Program-made: the position numbers and the translations under genes
Part shown: positions 26,404 through 35,999 of the stretch, in pieces
Position numbering within the stretch: position 1 is the stretch's first letter
How the letters are laid out: every line of letters begins with the position of its first letter
Source of the DNA: Caulobacteraceae bacterium
Lineage (GTDB): Bacteria; Pseudomonadota; Alphaproteobacteria; Caulobacterales; Caulobacteraceae
Direction: 5' to 3'
Length of the DNA: 64,000 nt
NCBI GenBank assembly: GCA_947476325.1
Contig: CANJPZ010000008.1
Coordinates: 1 to 64,000 of the forward strand
The notes under the pieces: model-generated
What the model saw: only the letters and a program-made list of their open reading frames with translations
What the model was told of the DNA's origin: nothing
Database searches by the model: none

Positions 26404-26484
26404 GCGAAAACTCCTCGCAAGGACCGCCCCCGGTCCCCAATTCGGTTGGATGGATAGCCTATCTGCGGCGGCGCGCCAACTGGC

Positions 26485-26979
26485 TTAGCGCGGCGATTTG
26501 TTGCGCTCGGGCATCAGGAAAGTCTCGATCAACAGAAGGGCGATGCCGACGTTGATGGCGGCGTCGGCGACGTTGAACACCCAGGGGAAGTAAAGCTTCG
26601 AAAAATCCAGAAAATCGGTCACTGCGCCAAACCGCACCCGGTCCACCAGATTGCCGACCGCGCCGCCCATGATCAGCCCAACCGACACCGCAGTCCACCA
26701 GCGCCGCGCCTTGCGGACATAGATAGCCAGGGCCAGGACCACGATCAGCGAAAAGGCGGCCAGCAGCCAGCGGCCCAGATCTCCGTCCGAGCGGAACAGG
26801 CCAAAGCTGACGCCGCGATTGGCCACCAGGGTCAGGTCGAAGAACGGCAGCACCGGTACGCGGCCCTTTTCGGGCAGCCGCAGGATTTCCAGCACCCAGA
26901 ACTTCGACAGCTGGTCCAGCAGGGCGACAATAGCGCCCAGCGAATAGGCCAGGTTGGGCAGGGCAAGCTTAGGCGCCAT
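26485..26979 (-). CDS. lspA: Lipoprotein signal peptidase (SPase II)
   Basis: Aspartyl protease of the inner membrane that cleaves prolipoproteins before the lipid-modified Cys. The 164-residue protein has four hydrophobic segments, DQLSK in the first, GGAVGNLVDRVRFGAVTDFL with one catalytic Asp and FNVADAAINVGIALLL with the other. The ATG at 26979 (MAPKL) is preferred over an upstream start at 27006; it overlaps the ileS stop by about 10 bases, so the pair ileS-lspA is cotranscribed, as in many proteobacteria. Confidence 0.95.
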   Translation of the reverse strand: MAPKLALPNLAYSLGAIVALLDQLSKFWVLEILRLPEKGRVPVLPFFDLTLVANRGVSFGLFRSDGDLGRWLLAAFSLIVVLALAIYVRKARRWWTAVSVGLIMGGAVGNLVDRVRFGAVTDFLDFSKLYFPWVFNVADAAINVGIALLLIETFLMPERNKSPR

Positions 26980-29818
26980 TCGACGAATCCCAATTGGCGA
27001 GTGCATCGTCGCAGCGCAGGCAGAGCATTTTTGGCGCCTTTACCTCGGGCAGGATACGCCAGCAGCGCTCGCACTTGCAGCCTTTTGCCTGATCGGGCTG
27101 GGCGGCGAGCGCATCGCCGGCTTTGAACGCCGCTGAACTGGTGCGGAACACCTCGGCGCCGTCGAGGCCATCGAAGGCGGACACGAGATCGGCCGGCGCG
27201 GTGACGACAGGGGCGGCTTCCAGCGCCCCGCCGATGCGCTTTTCGCGGCGCTCGACTTCCAGGGCGGCGGTGACGGCGTCGATCACGCTCTCGACCTTGC
27301 CCCAGCGGGCGGCCTCAGCGTCGTTACGCCATTGCGCCGGCGTGTCCGGGATCACCCGCAGGCAGTTCGAACCGGCATCGGGAAACCGGACCTGCCAGGC
27401 CTCTTCCATGGTGAAGGTGGCGATGGGCGCCAGCCAGGCGGTCAGGCGCTCGAACACCGCGTCCATCACCGTGCGGCAGGCGCGGCGGCGGGCCGAATCC
27501 GGCCGGTCGCAATAGAGCGCGTCCTTGCGGATGTCGAAGAACAGGGTGGAAAGATCGCCCGAACAGAATTCGCTTATGGGACGCCACACATCCTGGAAGC
27601 GATACTCGGCATAGGCGGTGCGGACCTGGCCATCCAGCTCCCACAGCCGGTGCAGGACATAGCGCTCCAGCGGCGGCATGGCGTCGCAGTCCACACGCTC
27701 GGCCGGATCGAAACCGGCCAGGGCGCCCAGCAGATAGCGCATGGTGTTCCGCAGCTTGCGATAGCCGTCGATGGTGGTCTGCAGGATGGCTTTGCCGATC
27801 CTCTGGTCCTCGGCGTAGTCAACCATGGCTACCCAGAGGCGCAGGATTTCGGCGCCGCTCTCGGCCATGACGGTCTGGGGCGCGACGGTGTTGCCCTTGG
27901 ACTTGGACATCTTCTCGCCGTTCTCATCCTGGGTGAACCCGTGGGTGAGGATCGCCTTGTAGGGCGCGCGGCCGCGCGTGCCCGAGCTTTCCAGCAAGGA
28001 AGACTGGAACCAGCCGCGATGCTGGTCAGAGCCTTCGAGATAGAGGTCGGCGGGCCAGTGGCTGTCTGGCCGGCCTTCGATGGTGAAGGCGTGGGTGCAG
28101 CCGCTATCGAACCAGACATCGAGGATGTCCTCGATCTTCTCGTATTTCGCCGGATCGTGGTTGCCCAGGAAGTCGCCGGCGGGCCGGGTGTACCAGGCGT
28201 CGGCGCCTTCGGCGGCGATGGCTTTCAGGATGCGGTCATTGACCTCGGCGTCGACCAGCGGCTTGCCGGTTTCCTTGTCGACGAACATGGCCAGAGGCGC
28301 GCCCCAGGCGCGCTGGCGGCTGATCAGCCAGTCCGGCCGGGTCTCGACCATGGCGCCGATGCGGTTGCGGCCCTGATCGGGATGGAAGGCTGTGGCTGCG
28401 ATGGCGGCCAGGGCGCGCTCGCGCAGGGTGTTGTCATCCTCGAGCCGCTCGTCCATGCGGATGAACCATTGGGGCGTGTTGCGGAAGATCACCGGCGCCT
28501 TGGAGCGCCAGCTCATCGGATAGCTGTGCTCCAGCCGCCCGCGGGCCAGCAAGGTTCCGGCCTCGATCAGCCTTTCGATGACGGCATTGTTGGCCGGGCC
28601 GAACTTGCCGGCCTTCTTGCCCTCGATTTCCAGCACCGCCATGCCGCCGAACAGGGGGACGTGGTCGTAGTACCTGCCGTCCGGATCGACGGTGTCGGGG
28701 ATGTCCTCACGGGAAAGCCCGTGGGCCAGCCAGACATTGTAGTCGTCGGCGCCGTGGCCGGGGGCGGTGTGGACAAAGCCTGTTCCGGTGTCCTCGGTGA
28801 CGTGGTCGCCGGAGAGCAGAGGCACGCCGAAACGGTAGCCGGGGTCGAGGGCGGCGAGGGGATGGGCGCAAATAACGCCCGCCGGATCAAAGCTCTCGAC
28901 CTTTCGGTACTTCGCGACCTTGGCGGCGGCGAAGGCATCGGCCGCCAGCTTCTCGGCCAGGATCATGCGGTCGCCCGCCTTGGCCCAGGGCTCAAACGGC
29001 AGGTCAGCCTCGATGGCCTCGACCTCGAAGACCGCATAGGCGATGTCGGGGTTGAAACTGATCGCCCGGTTGGCCGGCAGGGTCCAGGGCGTGGTCGTCC
29101 AGATGACGATGGGCGCAGACCCGCCCCTCACCGGGAACTTCACCCACACTGTCGGGCTGACGTGATCAGCGTATTCGACTTCAGCGTCGGCCAGGGCCGT
29201 GCGCTCCACCGGGCTCCACATCACCGGCTTGGAGCCCCGATAGAGCTGGCCCGAGGCGGCGAATTTCATGAACTCGGAGACGATGGTCGCCTCGGAGCTG
29301 TAGTCCATGGTGGCGTAGCGGTTTTCCCAGTCGCCCAGCACGCCCAGGCGCTTGAACTCGGCCATCTGCACGCCGATCCATTCGGCGGCGTATTCGCGGC
29401 AGCGGGCGCGGAACTCGGCGGCGGGGACCTCGTCCTTGCGCCGGCCGCGGCCGCGGAACTCTTCCTCGATCTTCCACTCGATGGGCAGGCCATGGCAGTC
29501 CCAGCCCGGAACGTAATCGACGTCCTTGCCCAGCAGGAACTGCGAGCGGACGACAAAGTCCTTGAGCAGCTTGTTCAGCGCGTGGCCGATGTGGATCGCG
29601 CCGTTGGCGTAGGGCGGGCCGTCGTGCAGCACGAACAGGGGCGCGCCGGCCACCTGGCGGGCCTTGCGGATGGCGGCGTAGAGCCCGGCGCCTTGCGCCC
29701 ATTGCCCCAGGATTTCCGGCTCCTTTTGCGGCAAGCCGGCGCGCATCGGGAACGGGGTCTCGGGCAGGAAGACGGTGGGCCTGTAATCGCGGCCGGAAGC
29801 GGAATCAGAGTCGGTCAT
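26969..29818 (-). CDS. ileS: Isoleucyl-tRNA synthetase
   Basis: Class I aminoacyl-tRNA synthetase, 949 residues. The HIGH motif is in GAIHIGHALNKLLKDF (about 75-80) and KMSKS in ENGEKMSKSKGNTVAPQ (about 633). The CP1 editing domain has WTTTPWTLPANRA and the GTGFVHTAPGHGADDYNVWL active-site segment. The C-terminal zinc motif CKCERCWRILPEV with CLRC is present, so this is the bacterial-type enzyme. The start MTDSDSASG at 29818 is chosen; further in-frame codons upstream lack similarity. No ribosome binding site or T-box was seen. It is followed by lspA with overlap. Confidence 0.97.
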   Translation of the reverse strand: MTDSDSASGRDYRPTVFLPETPFPMRAGLPQKEPEILGQWAQGAGLYAAIRKARQVAGAPLFVLHDGPPYANGAIHIGHALNKLLKDFVVRSQFLLGKDVDYVPGWDCHGLPIEWKIEEEFRGRGRRKDEVPAAEFRARCREYAAEWIGVQMAEFKRLGVLGDWENRYATMDYSSEATIVSEFMKFAASGQLYRGSKPVMWSPVERTALADAEVEYADHVSPTVWVKFPVRGGSAPIVIWTTTPWTLPANRAISFNPDIAYAVFEVEAIEADLPFEPWAKAGDRMILAEKLAADAFAAAKVAKYRKVESFDPAGVICAHPLAALDPGYRFGVPLLSGDHVTEDTGTGFVHTAPGHGADDYNVWLAHGLSREDIPDTVDPDGRYYDHVPLFGGMAVLEIEGKKAGKFGPANNAVIERLIEAGTLLARGRLEHSYPMSWRSKAPVIFRNTPQWFIRMDERLEDDNTLRERALAAIAATAFHPDQGRNRIGAMVETRPDWLISRQRAWGAPLAMFVDKETGKPLVDAEVNDRILKAIAAEGADAWYTRPAGDFLGNHDPAKYEKIEDILDVWFDSGCTHAFTIEGRPDSHWPADLYLEGSDQHRGWFQSSLLESSGTRGRAPYKAILTHGFTQDENGEKMSKSKGNTVAPQTVMAESGAEILRLWVAMVDYAEDQRIGKAILQTTIDGYRKLRNTMRYLLGALAGFDPAERVDCDAMPPLERYVLHRLWELDGQVRTAYAEYRFQDVWRPISEFCSGDLSTLFFDIRKDALYCDRPDSARRRACRTVMDAVFERLTAWLAPIATFTMEEAWQVRFPDAGSNCLRVIPDTPAQWRNDAEAARWGKVESVIDAVTAALEVERREKRIGGALEAAPVVTAPADLVSAFDGLDGAEVFRTSSAAFKAGDALAAQPDQAKGCKCERCWRILPEVKAPKMLCLRCDDALANWDSSNGA

Positions 29819-30014
29819 TGGGTGCGTCTTATAACCAGCGTTTGCGGGAAGGGGGCTATAGGCTTTTGCGCAGGTGGACTGCGGCATATCCCGGCGTACG
29901 CGAACGGTTTCCCGGCGGCGTTACGCCGGGCGCTTAATTCGCAGGTCTGGCCGCGCGCTGGTCATGACGGGGCGTTTAGCAGAGGGGCGGTTAAAGGTGA
30001 ACTACGAACCTGCG

Positions 30015-30662
30015 CTATAGCGGCAGCGCCTCCTGCATGGCCTCATCCCAGCTCAGCATCGGATCGCGGCCCATCAGGGCCAGTTTCACCGGGCCCCAGG
30101 TCGGGCGATGGATTTCGCACGGCCCCAGCCGCAACAGGGCTTCGGCATGGACGGCGGCCCGATAGCCCTTGTGGCCGGAAAAGCCATAACCGGGATAGAC
30201 CTCATCCATCTGTTTCATCAGCCGGTCGCGGGCGACCTTGGCCAGGATCGATGCCGCGGCGATGGAGCTGGAGACCCCGTCGCCGCCGATCACTGTCCTG
30301 ACCGGGCAGGGCAGGGCAAACGGATACTTGCCGTCCACCAGGGCGAAAACGGGGGCGACCTTCATCGCCTCTACCGCCCGGCGCATCGCCAGTCCGGTAG
30401 CGCCGACGATGTTGAGTGCGCTGATTTCCTCGACCGAGGCGAATCCGACGCCCCAGGCGATGGCGCTGTCCATGATCTGGATTTCCAACCGTTCGCGGGC
30501 CTTGGCCGAGAGCTTCTTGGAATCGTTCAGGCCCTCTGGAATGCGGGCGTGATCAAGGATCACCGCGCCGGCCGACACCGGCCCGGCCCACGGCCCGCGT
30601 CCGGCTTCATCGACACCGCAGACGGGGGACGGGCAGGCCAGCTCGAGCAGCAGGTCAGGCAT
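30015..30662 (-). CDS. rnhB: Ribonuclease HII
   Basis: Cleaves RNA in RNA-DNA hybrids, including single misincorporated ribonucleotides. The 215-residue protein has the active site [17 protein letters not shown] (Asp and Glu of motif I), [10 protein letters not shown] and [17 protein letters not shown]. The C-terminus [20 protein letters not shown] is typical. Its start overlaps the stop of tag by 8 bases, so tag and rnhB form an operon. Confidence 0.96.
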   Translation of the reverse strand: MPDLLLELACPSPVCGVDEAGRGPWAGPVSAGAVILDHARIPEGLNDSKKLSAKARERLEIQIMDSAIAWGVGFASVEEISALNIVGATGLAMRRAVEAMKVAPVFALVDGKYPFALPCPVRTVIGGDGVSSSIAAASILAKVARDRLMKQMDEVYPGYGFSGHKGYRAAVHAEALLRLGPCEIHRPTWGPVKLALMGRDPMLSWDEAMQEALPL

Positions 30663-31257
30663 GGTTATGGGCCATGTGCGTGCATTCGGCGTGACGGGTG
30701 CAGGTCAGCAGGTGATCATTGACCATGCCGGTCGCCTGCATGAAGGCATAGACGATCACCGGGCCGCAGAACTTGAAACCTTTTGATTTCAGCGCCTTGG
30801 CCATTTCCTGGGCCGTGGGCGTTTCGGCGGGCACGCCGGTCTCAAGCGCCCACTCATTGACCAGAGTCGGGCCGTTGATGTCCCACAGGAAGGTCGCGAA
30901 ATCCTCGCCGCGCTCGCGCATGTCCAGGTAGATTTTTGCGCCGGCGATCGCCGCATCGATCTTGCCGTTCGAGCGCACGATGCCCTGATCAGCCATCAGC
31001 AGGGCCCGCTCGGCCTCGCCGAACCGGGCGACGACATCGGGGTCGAAATTGGCGAAGGCTTCGCGGAAGGCGGCGCGCTTGCGCAGGATGGTGATCCACG
31101 AAAGCCCCGCCTGGAATCCGTCCAGAACCAGCTTTTCCCACAGGGCGCGCGAGTCATGTTCAGGCACGCCCCATTCGAAATCGTGATAGGCCTCGTACAG
31201 CGGATCGCCGTTCATGCCGCGCCACTGGCAGCGGGTTTCGGGGGTCAGGATGGTCAT
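30655..31257 (-). CDS. tag: DNA-3-methyladenine glycosylase I
   Basis: Excises 3-methyladenine from alkylated DNA. The 200-residue protein has [20 protein letters not shown] at the N-terminus with CQW nearby, and [20 protein letters not shown] followed by DHLLTC at the C-terminus; Cys and His residues near both ends form the Tag zinc site. The length is as expected (E. coli Tag 187). The gene is followed by rnhB in an overlapping operon. Confidence 0.94.
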   Translation of the reverse strand: MTILTPETRCQWRGMNGDPLYEAYHDFEWGVPEHDSRALWEKLVLDGFQAGLSWITILRKRAAFREAFANFDPDVVARFGEAERALLMADQGIVRSNGKIDAAIAGAKIYLDMRERGEDFATFLWDINGPTLVNEWALETGVPAETPTAQEMAKALKSKGFKFCGPVIVYAFMQATGMVNDHLLTCTRHAECTHMAHNHA

Positions 31258-31289
31258 GGAAAAACTTCGTCCTCGTCGCGCACGATACC

Positions 31290-33467
31290 CTATCCGCGCG
31301 CGCCGACAACGATCCGCACCGGTGTCGATTTGAAGGCCGGAGTCCTGCTGCGCGGGTCGACCGCTGCCCCGGTCAGGATATTGGCCTCGGGGAAATAGGC
31401 CATGACGCCGCCGCGGGCGATGTCGAAGGCGCGCACCGTCACGTCATCCATGCGGCCATGGTCGGATTCCAGGGTGGCCGTGTCGCCGTCCTTCAGGCCG
31501 TGATCGCTCAGATCGGACGCATTCATCATCACGCTCCAGCGATCGGCCATGCCGCGGTAGCTGTCGGTGCGCTCATAGATGATGGTGTTGAACTGGCCCT
31601 CGGAGCGCACGGTGGTCAGGGTCAGTCTCGATGAAACCGGCGCGGGCGTCGGCGACGTGACGAAGCGGGCCTTGCCGTCCGGCGTGTTGAAGGCCGGGGT
31701 GTGCAGGATGCGGCCCGATATGTGGAACTCGCGCCTGGCCACGTCGATGTCGGCCAGGGCCTCCATGCCCGGCACGATTCGGGCGATAGCTTCGCGGATG
31801 GTCCGGTGCTGCTGGAACGCCGTGAAATCGATCGGTGAGTCCGGCAGCAGGCGCCGCGCGATTTCCGACAGGATGACCACCTCGGGCCGCACGTTTTCCA
31901 GCCGGTTGATGCCGCCGTCCGACAGGCGCACGAAGTTGAACATCGATTCCTGGGTGGTTGGCTGCCACTCCTCGTCCCTCGCCGTGACCGGCAGGATCAG
32001 GCTCTCGCCGGCGTCGATGCCGTGCAGATGGCCGGCGTTCAGGCTGGTGGTCAGGAACAGCTTGAAACCGATGCGGTCCAGGGCCTGGGCCGCCCATTCG
32101 GAATTCGGATTGGAGCCATAAAGATTGCCGCCCATCAGAACGGCGGCGTCGATCCTGCCGGCGTGGGCCGCCTGCATGCCGGCCATGGTGTCCATGCCGC
32201 CGCCGCGCGGCAGGGTGACGCCGAAGGCGGCCTCCATTTTCTGCAGCACGTCCTCGGCCAGCACCGGCTTGACCCCGATGGTTCCGATGCCCTGGACGTT
32301 TGAGTGGCCGCGCAGGGGCAACAGACCCGCGCCCGGCCGCCCGACCATGCCGCGCAGGAGGGCAAGATTTGCGATGTACTCGACGTTCTCGCAGCCGTGC
32401 AGGTGATGGGTCATGCCCATGCCCCAGGCCAGCACGGCGTTCTTCGCCCTGGCATAGAGTTCGGCGACCCGTTCGACTTCGCTCCGGGCAAGGCCGGTGG
32501 CGGCCTCGATCGCTTCCCAGGAAGCTGCCCGCACGTCCGAGGCAAAGGCTTCAAAGCCGGTCGTATGGGCGGTGATGAAACCGCCGTCCTCGGCGCTCAT
32601 CTCCAGCACCGCCCTGGCGATGCCCTTGAACAGGGCGATGTCCGAACCGATGGCCGGCTGCAGATAATCCGAGGCGATCCAGTCGCCCCCCTTGATCATC
32701 GATGAGGCGCTTTTCGGGATAGCGAACCTGACCAGGCCGGCTTCGCGGGCGGGATTGATCATCACCACCTGTCCGCCTCGATCACGGCAGGCCTTGAGCT
32801 TGTGAATGAAGCGCGGGTGGTTGGACGAAGGATTGGCGCCGATCACGAAGATGAAGTCGGCGCGGTCCAGATCGTCCAGCTCCACCGTCGAGGTTCCGGT
32901 CCCGATGGTGGTGGACAGCCCGACGCTGGTCGCCTGGTGACAATAGTAGGAGCAGTTGTTGACGTTGTTGGTCCCGAACGACCGGGCCAGCAGCTGCAGG
33001 ACGAACCCGGCCTCGTTCGAAGCCCGGCCCGACGAATAGAAAAATGTCCGCTCCGGTTTGACCGCCGCCAGCCGCGCGGCCGCCAGATCATAGGCCTCGT
33101 CCCAGCCGATTGGGGCGAAGCGGTCCGCGCCTTTCGCCTTGAACAGGGGCGTGGCCAGCCGGCCCAGATGTTCCAGATCATGGCCGTCCAGCTCGCGCAG
33201 GTCGGCGACCGGATGGGTCAGGACCTCAAGCGGAATGCCCGGCTGGATGTCGCTGGACTGGGCCTGGACCGACTTGTTGCAGACGGATGGAAACTCGCCC
33301 GCCTCATTGGTCATGCCGCCCATCTGGCCGCCCATGCCCAGGGCGCAGGCCTTGCAGGCGTTCTTCGAGGTCAGGGCCTTGGCGGTGCGGCGCAGGCCCG
33401 CCTTGCGCGCGGTGGCCAGCGCGTACAGCACCTTTTTCGCCCCGCCGCCGACTGTCGGCCTTGTCAT
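31290..33467 (-). CDS. FdhF/YdeP-family molybdopterin oxidoreductase
   Basis: A 725-residue bis-MGD molybdoenzyme. The N-terminal region has CKACALGMGG with a further Cys (PSVCNKSVQ) about 25 residues on. The central domain has FFYSSGRASNEAGFVLQLLA, NNVNNCSYYCHQATSVGLST and VIGANPSSNHPRFIHKL; the C-terminal dinucleotide-binding domain has FNTIIYERTDSYRGMADRWS. This matches the FdhF/YdeP group, whose E. coli member is tied to acid resistance, with the reaction unproven. No fdhD, moa/mob genes or electron-transfer partners are adjacent. The gene is divergent from the two secreted paralogues. Confidence 0.85.
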   Translation of the reverse strand: MTRPTVGGGAKKVLYALATARKAGLRRTAKALTSKNACKACALGMGGQMGGMTNEAGEFPSVCNKSVQAQSSDIQPGIPLEVLTHPVADLRELDGHDLEHLGRLATPLFKAKGADRFAPIGWDEAYDLAAARLAAVKPERTFFYSSGRASNEAGFVLQLLARSFGTNNVNNCSYYCHQATSVGLSTTIGTGTSTVELDDLDRADFIFVIGANPSSNHPRFIHKLKACRDRGGQVVMINPAREAGLVRFAIPKSASSMIKGGDWIASDYLQPAIGSDIALFKGIARAVLEMSAEDGGFITAHTTGFEAFASDVRAASWEAIEAATGLARSEVERVAELYARAKNAVLAWGMGMTHHLHGCENVEYIANLALLRGMVGRPGAGLLPLRGHSNVQGIGTIGVKPVLAEDVLQKMEAAFGVTLPRGGGMDTMAGMQAAHAGRIDAAVLMGGNLYGSNPNSEWAAQALDRIGFKLFLTTSLNAGHLHGIDAGESLILPVTARDEEWQPTTQESMFNFVRLSDGGINRLENVRPEVVILSEIARRLLPDSPIDFTAFQQHRTIREAIARIVPGMEALADIDVARREFHISGRILHTPAFNTPDGKARFVTSPTPAPVSSRLTLTTVRSEGQFNTIIYERTDSYRGMADRWSVMMNASDLSDHGLKDGDTATLESDHGRMDDVTVRAFDIARGGVMAYFPEANILTGAAVDPRSRTPAFKSTPVRIVVGARG

Positions 33468-33601
33468 TCCGATGCGCTCCTGAACCGGTTCTCAATCTAG
33501 CAGACCGGACCGCCGCGACCAGCGCGCCGGGACCCGGCGGTTGTAAATCGGCCCAGACAGGCATTTACTGGCAAAAAACACGACTCCGGGGAGGCTATAC
33601 G

Positions 33602-34693
33602 ATGTCCAAAGGCAGGACTTTCACACTGGGATTATTGTTGGCAGGCGCGGTTGTCGCCTCGGCGGGCGGGGCGATGTCCGCCCAGGCCTACAAACCGGCG
33701 AAGAACAGCTACGGGCAGCCTGACATCGGCGGCGCCTGGTCCAACTCCACCCTGACGCGGCTGGAGAGGCCGGCGACCTACGGCGATCGCCTGGCCATGA
33801 CCCCGGCCGAAGTCGCCGCCGCGGAAAACAGCCGCGCGTCGGACGTCGAAAAGGGAAATCGCCCCACCGACCCCAACGCCACCGCCCAGGAAGTCAACGC
33901 CACCTGCGACCTGAAGGGCTTCGCCCCTGGCGCCGGCTGCGCCTATAACCAGGGCTTCACCGAGCCCGGCGATCTGGTCATGCGCGTGCATGGCGAGCCG
34001 CGCACCTCGTTCATCACCTATCCCGCCAACGGCCGCGTCCCGGCGCCGAAGGCCGGCGCCCAGATCGTGCAATCGCGCGTGGTGGTCGGCCCCTCCGAAG
34101 GCGAAGACGGACCTCCGGTCCGGGGCGCCACGCCCGCCCGCAACCTTGCCGGCCAGTACGACAATCCCGAGAATCGCCCGCTGCCCGAGCGCTGCATCAT
34201 GTCCTTCGGCCGCTCGACCGGCCCGATCATGCAGGGCCAGCTCTACAACAGCAATTACCGCATCGTGCAGGGCAAGGACTCGGTCGCGATCTGGGTCGAG
34301 ATGGTCCACGACGTGCGGATCGTCCGCATCGGCGGCAAGCACCGCACCGACGGCGTTCGCCCTTACTACGGAGACGCGATCGGCCATTATGAGGGTGACA
34401 GCCTGGTGGTCGAGACCACCAACTGGCCCCAGGCCCAGGCGCTCAACGGCTCGTGGCAGAATCTGAAACTGACCGAGAAGTTCACCCGGGTCAGCGCCAC
34501 GCGCATGCTCTACCAGTTCCGCGTCGAGGACCCGACCATCTGGGATCAGGCCTGGGGCGGTGAATACGAATTCAACGCCACCAGCGGCGTTTATGAGTAC
34601 GCCTGCCACGAGGGCAACTACGCCCTCGAAGGCGTTCTGGCTGGCGCGCGCGCCGCTGAACGGGCCGCGGCCGGAGCCACTGCCACGCGCTAG
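33602..34693 (+). CDS. Secreted conserved protein, paralogue 1
   Basis: A 363-residue exported protein with a signal peptide ending at MSAQA. The body belongs to a family common in Acidobacteria and soil or freshwater proteobacteria, recognised by GHYEGDSLVVETTNWPQAQA, then a NLKLTEKFTRV segment, VEDPTIWDQAWGGEY, and the terminal YEYACHEGNYALEGVLAGAR. Its two halves are joined by a variable linker. Function is unknown. A GGGGAGG ribosome binding site sits 7 bases before the ATG. The next gene is a paralogue separated by an 84-base spacer with a perfect hairpin. Confidence 0.75.
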   Translation: MSKGRTFTLGLLLAGAVVASAGGAMSAQAYKPAKNSYGQPDIGGAWSNSTLTRLERPATYGDRLAMTPAEVAAAENSRASDVEKGNRPTDPNATAQEVNATCDLKGFAPGAGCAYNQGFTEPGDLVMRVHGEPRTSFITYPANGRVPAPKAGAQIVQSRVVVGPSEGEDGPPVRGATPARNLAGQYDNPENRPLPERCIMSFGRSTGPIMQGQLYNSNYRIVQGKDSVAIWVEMVHDVRIVRIGGKHRTDGVRPYYGDAIGHYEGDSLVVETTNWPQAQALNGSWQNLKLTEKFTRVSATRMLYQFRVEDPTIWDQAWGGEYEFNATSGVYEYACHEGNYALEGVLAGARAAERAAAGATATR

Positions 34694-34703
34694 GTCAAAT
34701 CAA

Positions 34704-34735
34704 CCTGTCCGGTGTTGTTATTTTCACCGGACAGG
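34704..34735 (+). terminator. Perfect 11-bp hairpin between the paralogues
   Basis: CCTGTCCGGTG (34704-34714) and CACCGGACAGG (34725-34735) are an exact inverted repeat around a loop of 10 bases (ttgttatttt). It is not followed by a T-run, so it is more likely an attenuator or an mRNA-processing and stability hairpin between two co-transcribed genes than a full terminator. Confidence 0.55.
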
Positions 34736-34777
34736 CCTTAGATGCCTCCAAACAAGAAAATATCTGGAGGAATTCAA

Positions 34778-35989
34778 ATGTCCAAGGCAAGCGCGCTGAC
34801 GCTCAGTCTGTTATTGGCCGGGACGGCCTTCGTCGCGCCGGCGCCGGCTCTGTCGGCCCAAACGCCGGCGAGCAAGGCTCCGGCCACCAAGGCGGCCGCC
34901 TACCGGGCGCCGAGAACCTCGTTCGGCCAGCCCGACATCCAGGGCGCCTGGAGCAATTCATCGCTCACCCGCCTGGAGCGCGACACCCGCTATGGCGACC
35001 GACTGGTATTTACGCCCGCCGAAGTGGCTGCGCTGGAAAACACCCGCATTGCCCAGGTCGCGGCCGGCAACCTGCCGACGGATCCGAAGCTCACCACCCA
35101 GGAAGTCAACAAGACCTGCGATGTTCCGGGCTTCTCGGGCGTCGGCTGCGGCTACAACGCCGGCTTCACTGATCCGGGCGACGTGGTCATGCGGGTGCAT
35201 GGCGAGCCGCGCACCTCGTTGATCACCTCGACGGCCAATGGCCGCATCCCGCCGCCCAGAGCCGATGCGGCTGCGGCGACGGCACGTTCGGCGGCCGCTG
35301 CGGCAGCCCTGATCGGCGATGGCGAAGAGGGCCCGGCGGCTGGCGCAGCGCGCGGCGGCGCAACGGCGGCCGCAGGACGCGGCGGCGGCGGTGGTCGTGG
35401 CGGCGGCGGAGCGGCCGGCGGCGCTGGCCGCGGCATTTCGAACGGGGCCTTCGACAACCCGGAACAGCGTGGCCTGGCCGAGCGCTGCATCCTGTCCTTC
35501 GGCCGCAGCTCCGGCCCGGTCATGCAGCCCCAGCTCTACAATTCGAACTATGAATTCGTTCAGGGCAAGGATTCGGTCGCGATCTGGGTCGAGATGGTCC
35601 ACGACGTGAAGATCATTCGCCTGAACGCCAAACACCGCACCGATGGCCAGCGCCCCTACATGGGCGACACCATCGGTCACTGGGAGGGCGACACTCTGGT
35701 GGCCGAGACCACCAATTTCCCGCAGGCCCAGGCGCTGAACGGATCGTGGCAGAACCTCAAGGTGACCGAGAAGTTCCGCCGGGTCGCCAATGATCGCCTG
35801 CTCTATACCTTCACCGTCGAGGACCCCACCGTGTGGGATCAGCCCTGGGGCGGGGAATACGAGTTCGGCAAGGCCAAGGGTCACGTGTTCGAATACGCCT
35901 GCCACGAAGGCAACTACGCCCTCGAAGGCATCCTGGCCGGCGCCCGCGCCGCCGAGGCGGACGCCGCAAAGGCGACCGCCTCGCGCTAA
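34778..35989 (+). CDS. Secreted conserved protein, paralogue 2, with Gly/Ala insert
   Basis: A 403-residue paralogue of the upstream gene with the same signal-peptide start (MSKASALTLSLLLAG), and GHWEGDTLVAETTNFPQAQA, VEDPTVWDQPWGGEYEFG and FEYACHEGNYALEGILAGAR at the matching positions. It differs by a low-complexity stretch of about 60 residues, rich in Ala and Gly (residues about 165-225, AAAGRGGGGGRGGGGAAGG), inserted in the linker where paralogue 1 has a short segment. TGGAGG lies 8 bases before the ATG. Both copies likely act outside the cytoplasm; function is unknown. Confidence 0.75.
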   Translation: MSKASALTLSLLLAGTAFVAPAPALSAQTPASKAPATKAAAYRAPRTSFGQPDIQGAWSNSSLTRLERDTRYGDRLVFTPAEVAALENTRIAQVAAGNLPTDPKLTTQEVNKTCDVPGFSGVGCGYNAGFTDPGDVVMRVHGEPRTSLITSTANGRIPPPRADAAAATARSAAAAAALIGDGEEGPAAGAARGGATAAAGRGGGGGRGGGGAAGGAGRGISNGAFDNPEQRGLAERCILSFGRSSGPVMQPQLYNSNYEFVQGKDSVAIWVEMVHDVKIIRLNAKHRTDGQRPYMGDTIGHWEGDTLVAETTNFPQAQALNGSWQNLKVTEKFRRVANDRLLYTFTVEDPTVWDQPWGGEYEFGKAKGHVFEYACHEGNYALEGILAGARAAEADAAKATASR

Positions 35990-35999
35990 CGCGGATCGG

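Noticed and set aside
27332-30301. A 989-codon open frame on the plus strand across ileS and rnhB
   Set aside because: It runs antisense to two certain genes, starts and ends arbitrarily, and shows no domain motif.
31290-33467. Calling this a formate dehydrogenase alpha subunit
   Set aside because: No FdhD, iron-sulfur beta or cytochrome gamma subunits are nearby and the sequence fits the FdhF/YdeP side group, so the substrate is left open.
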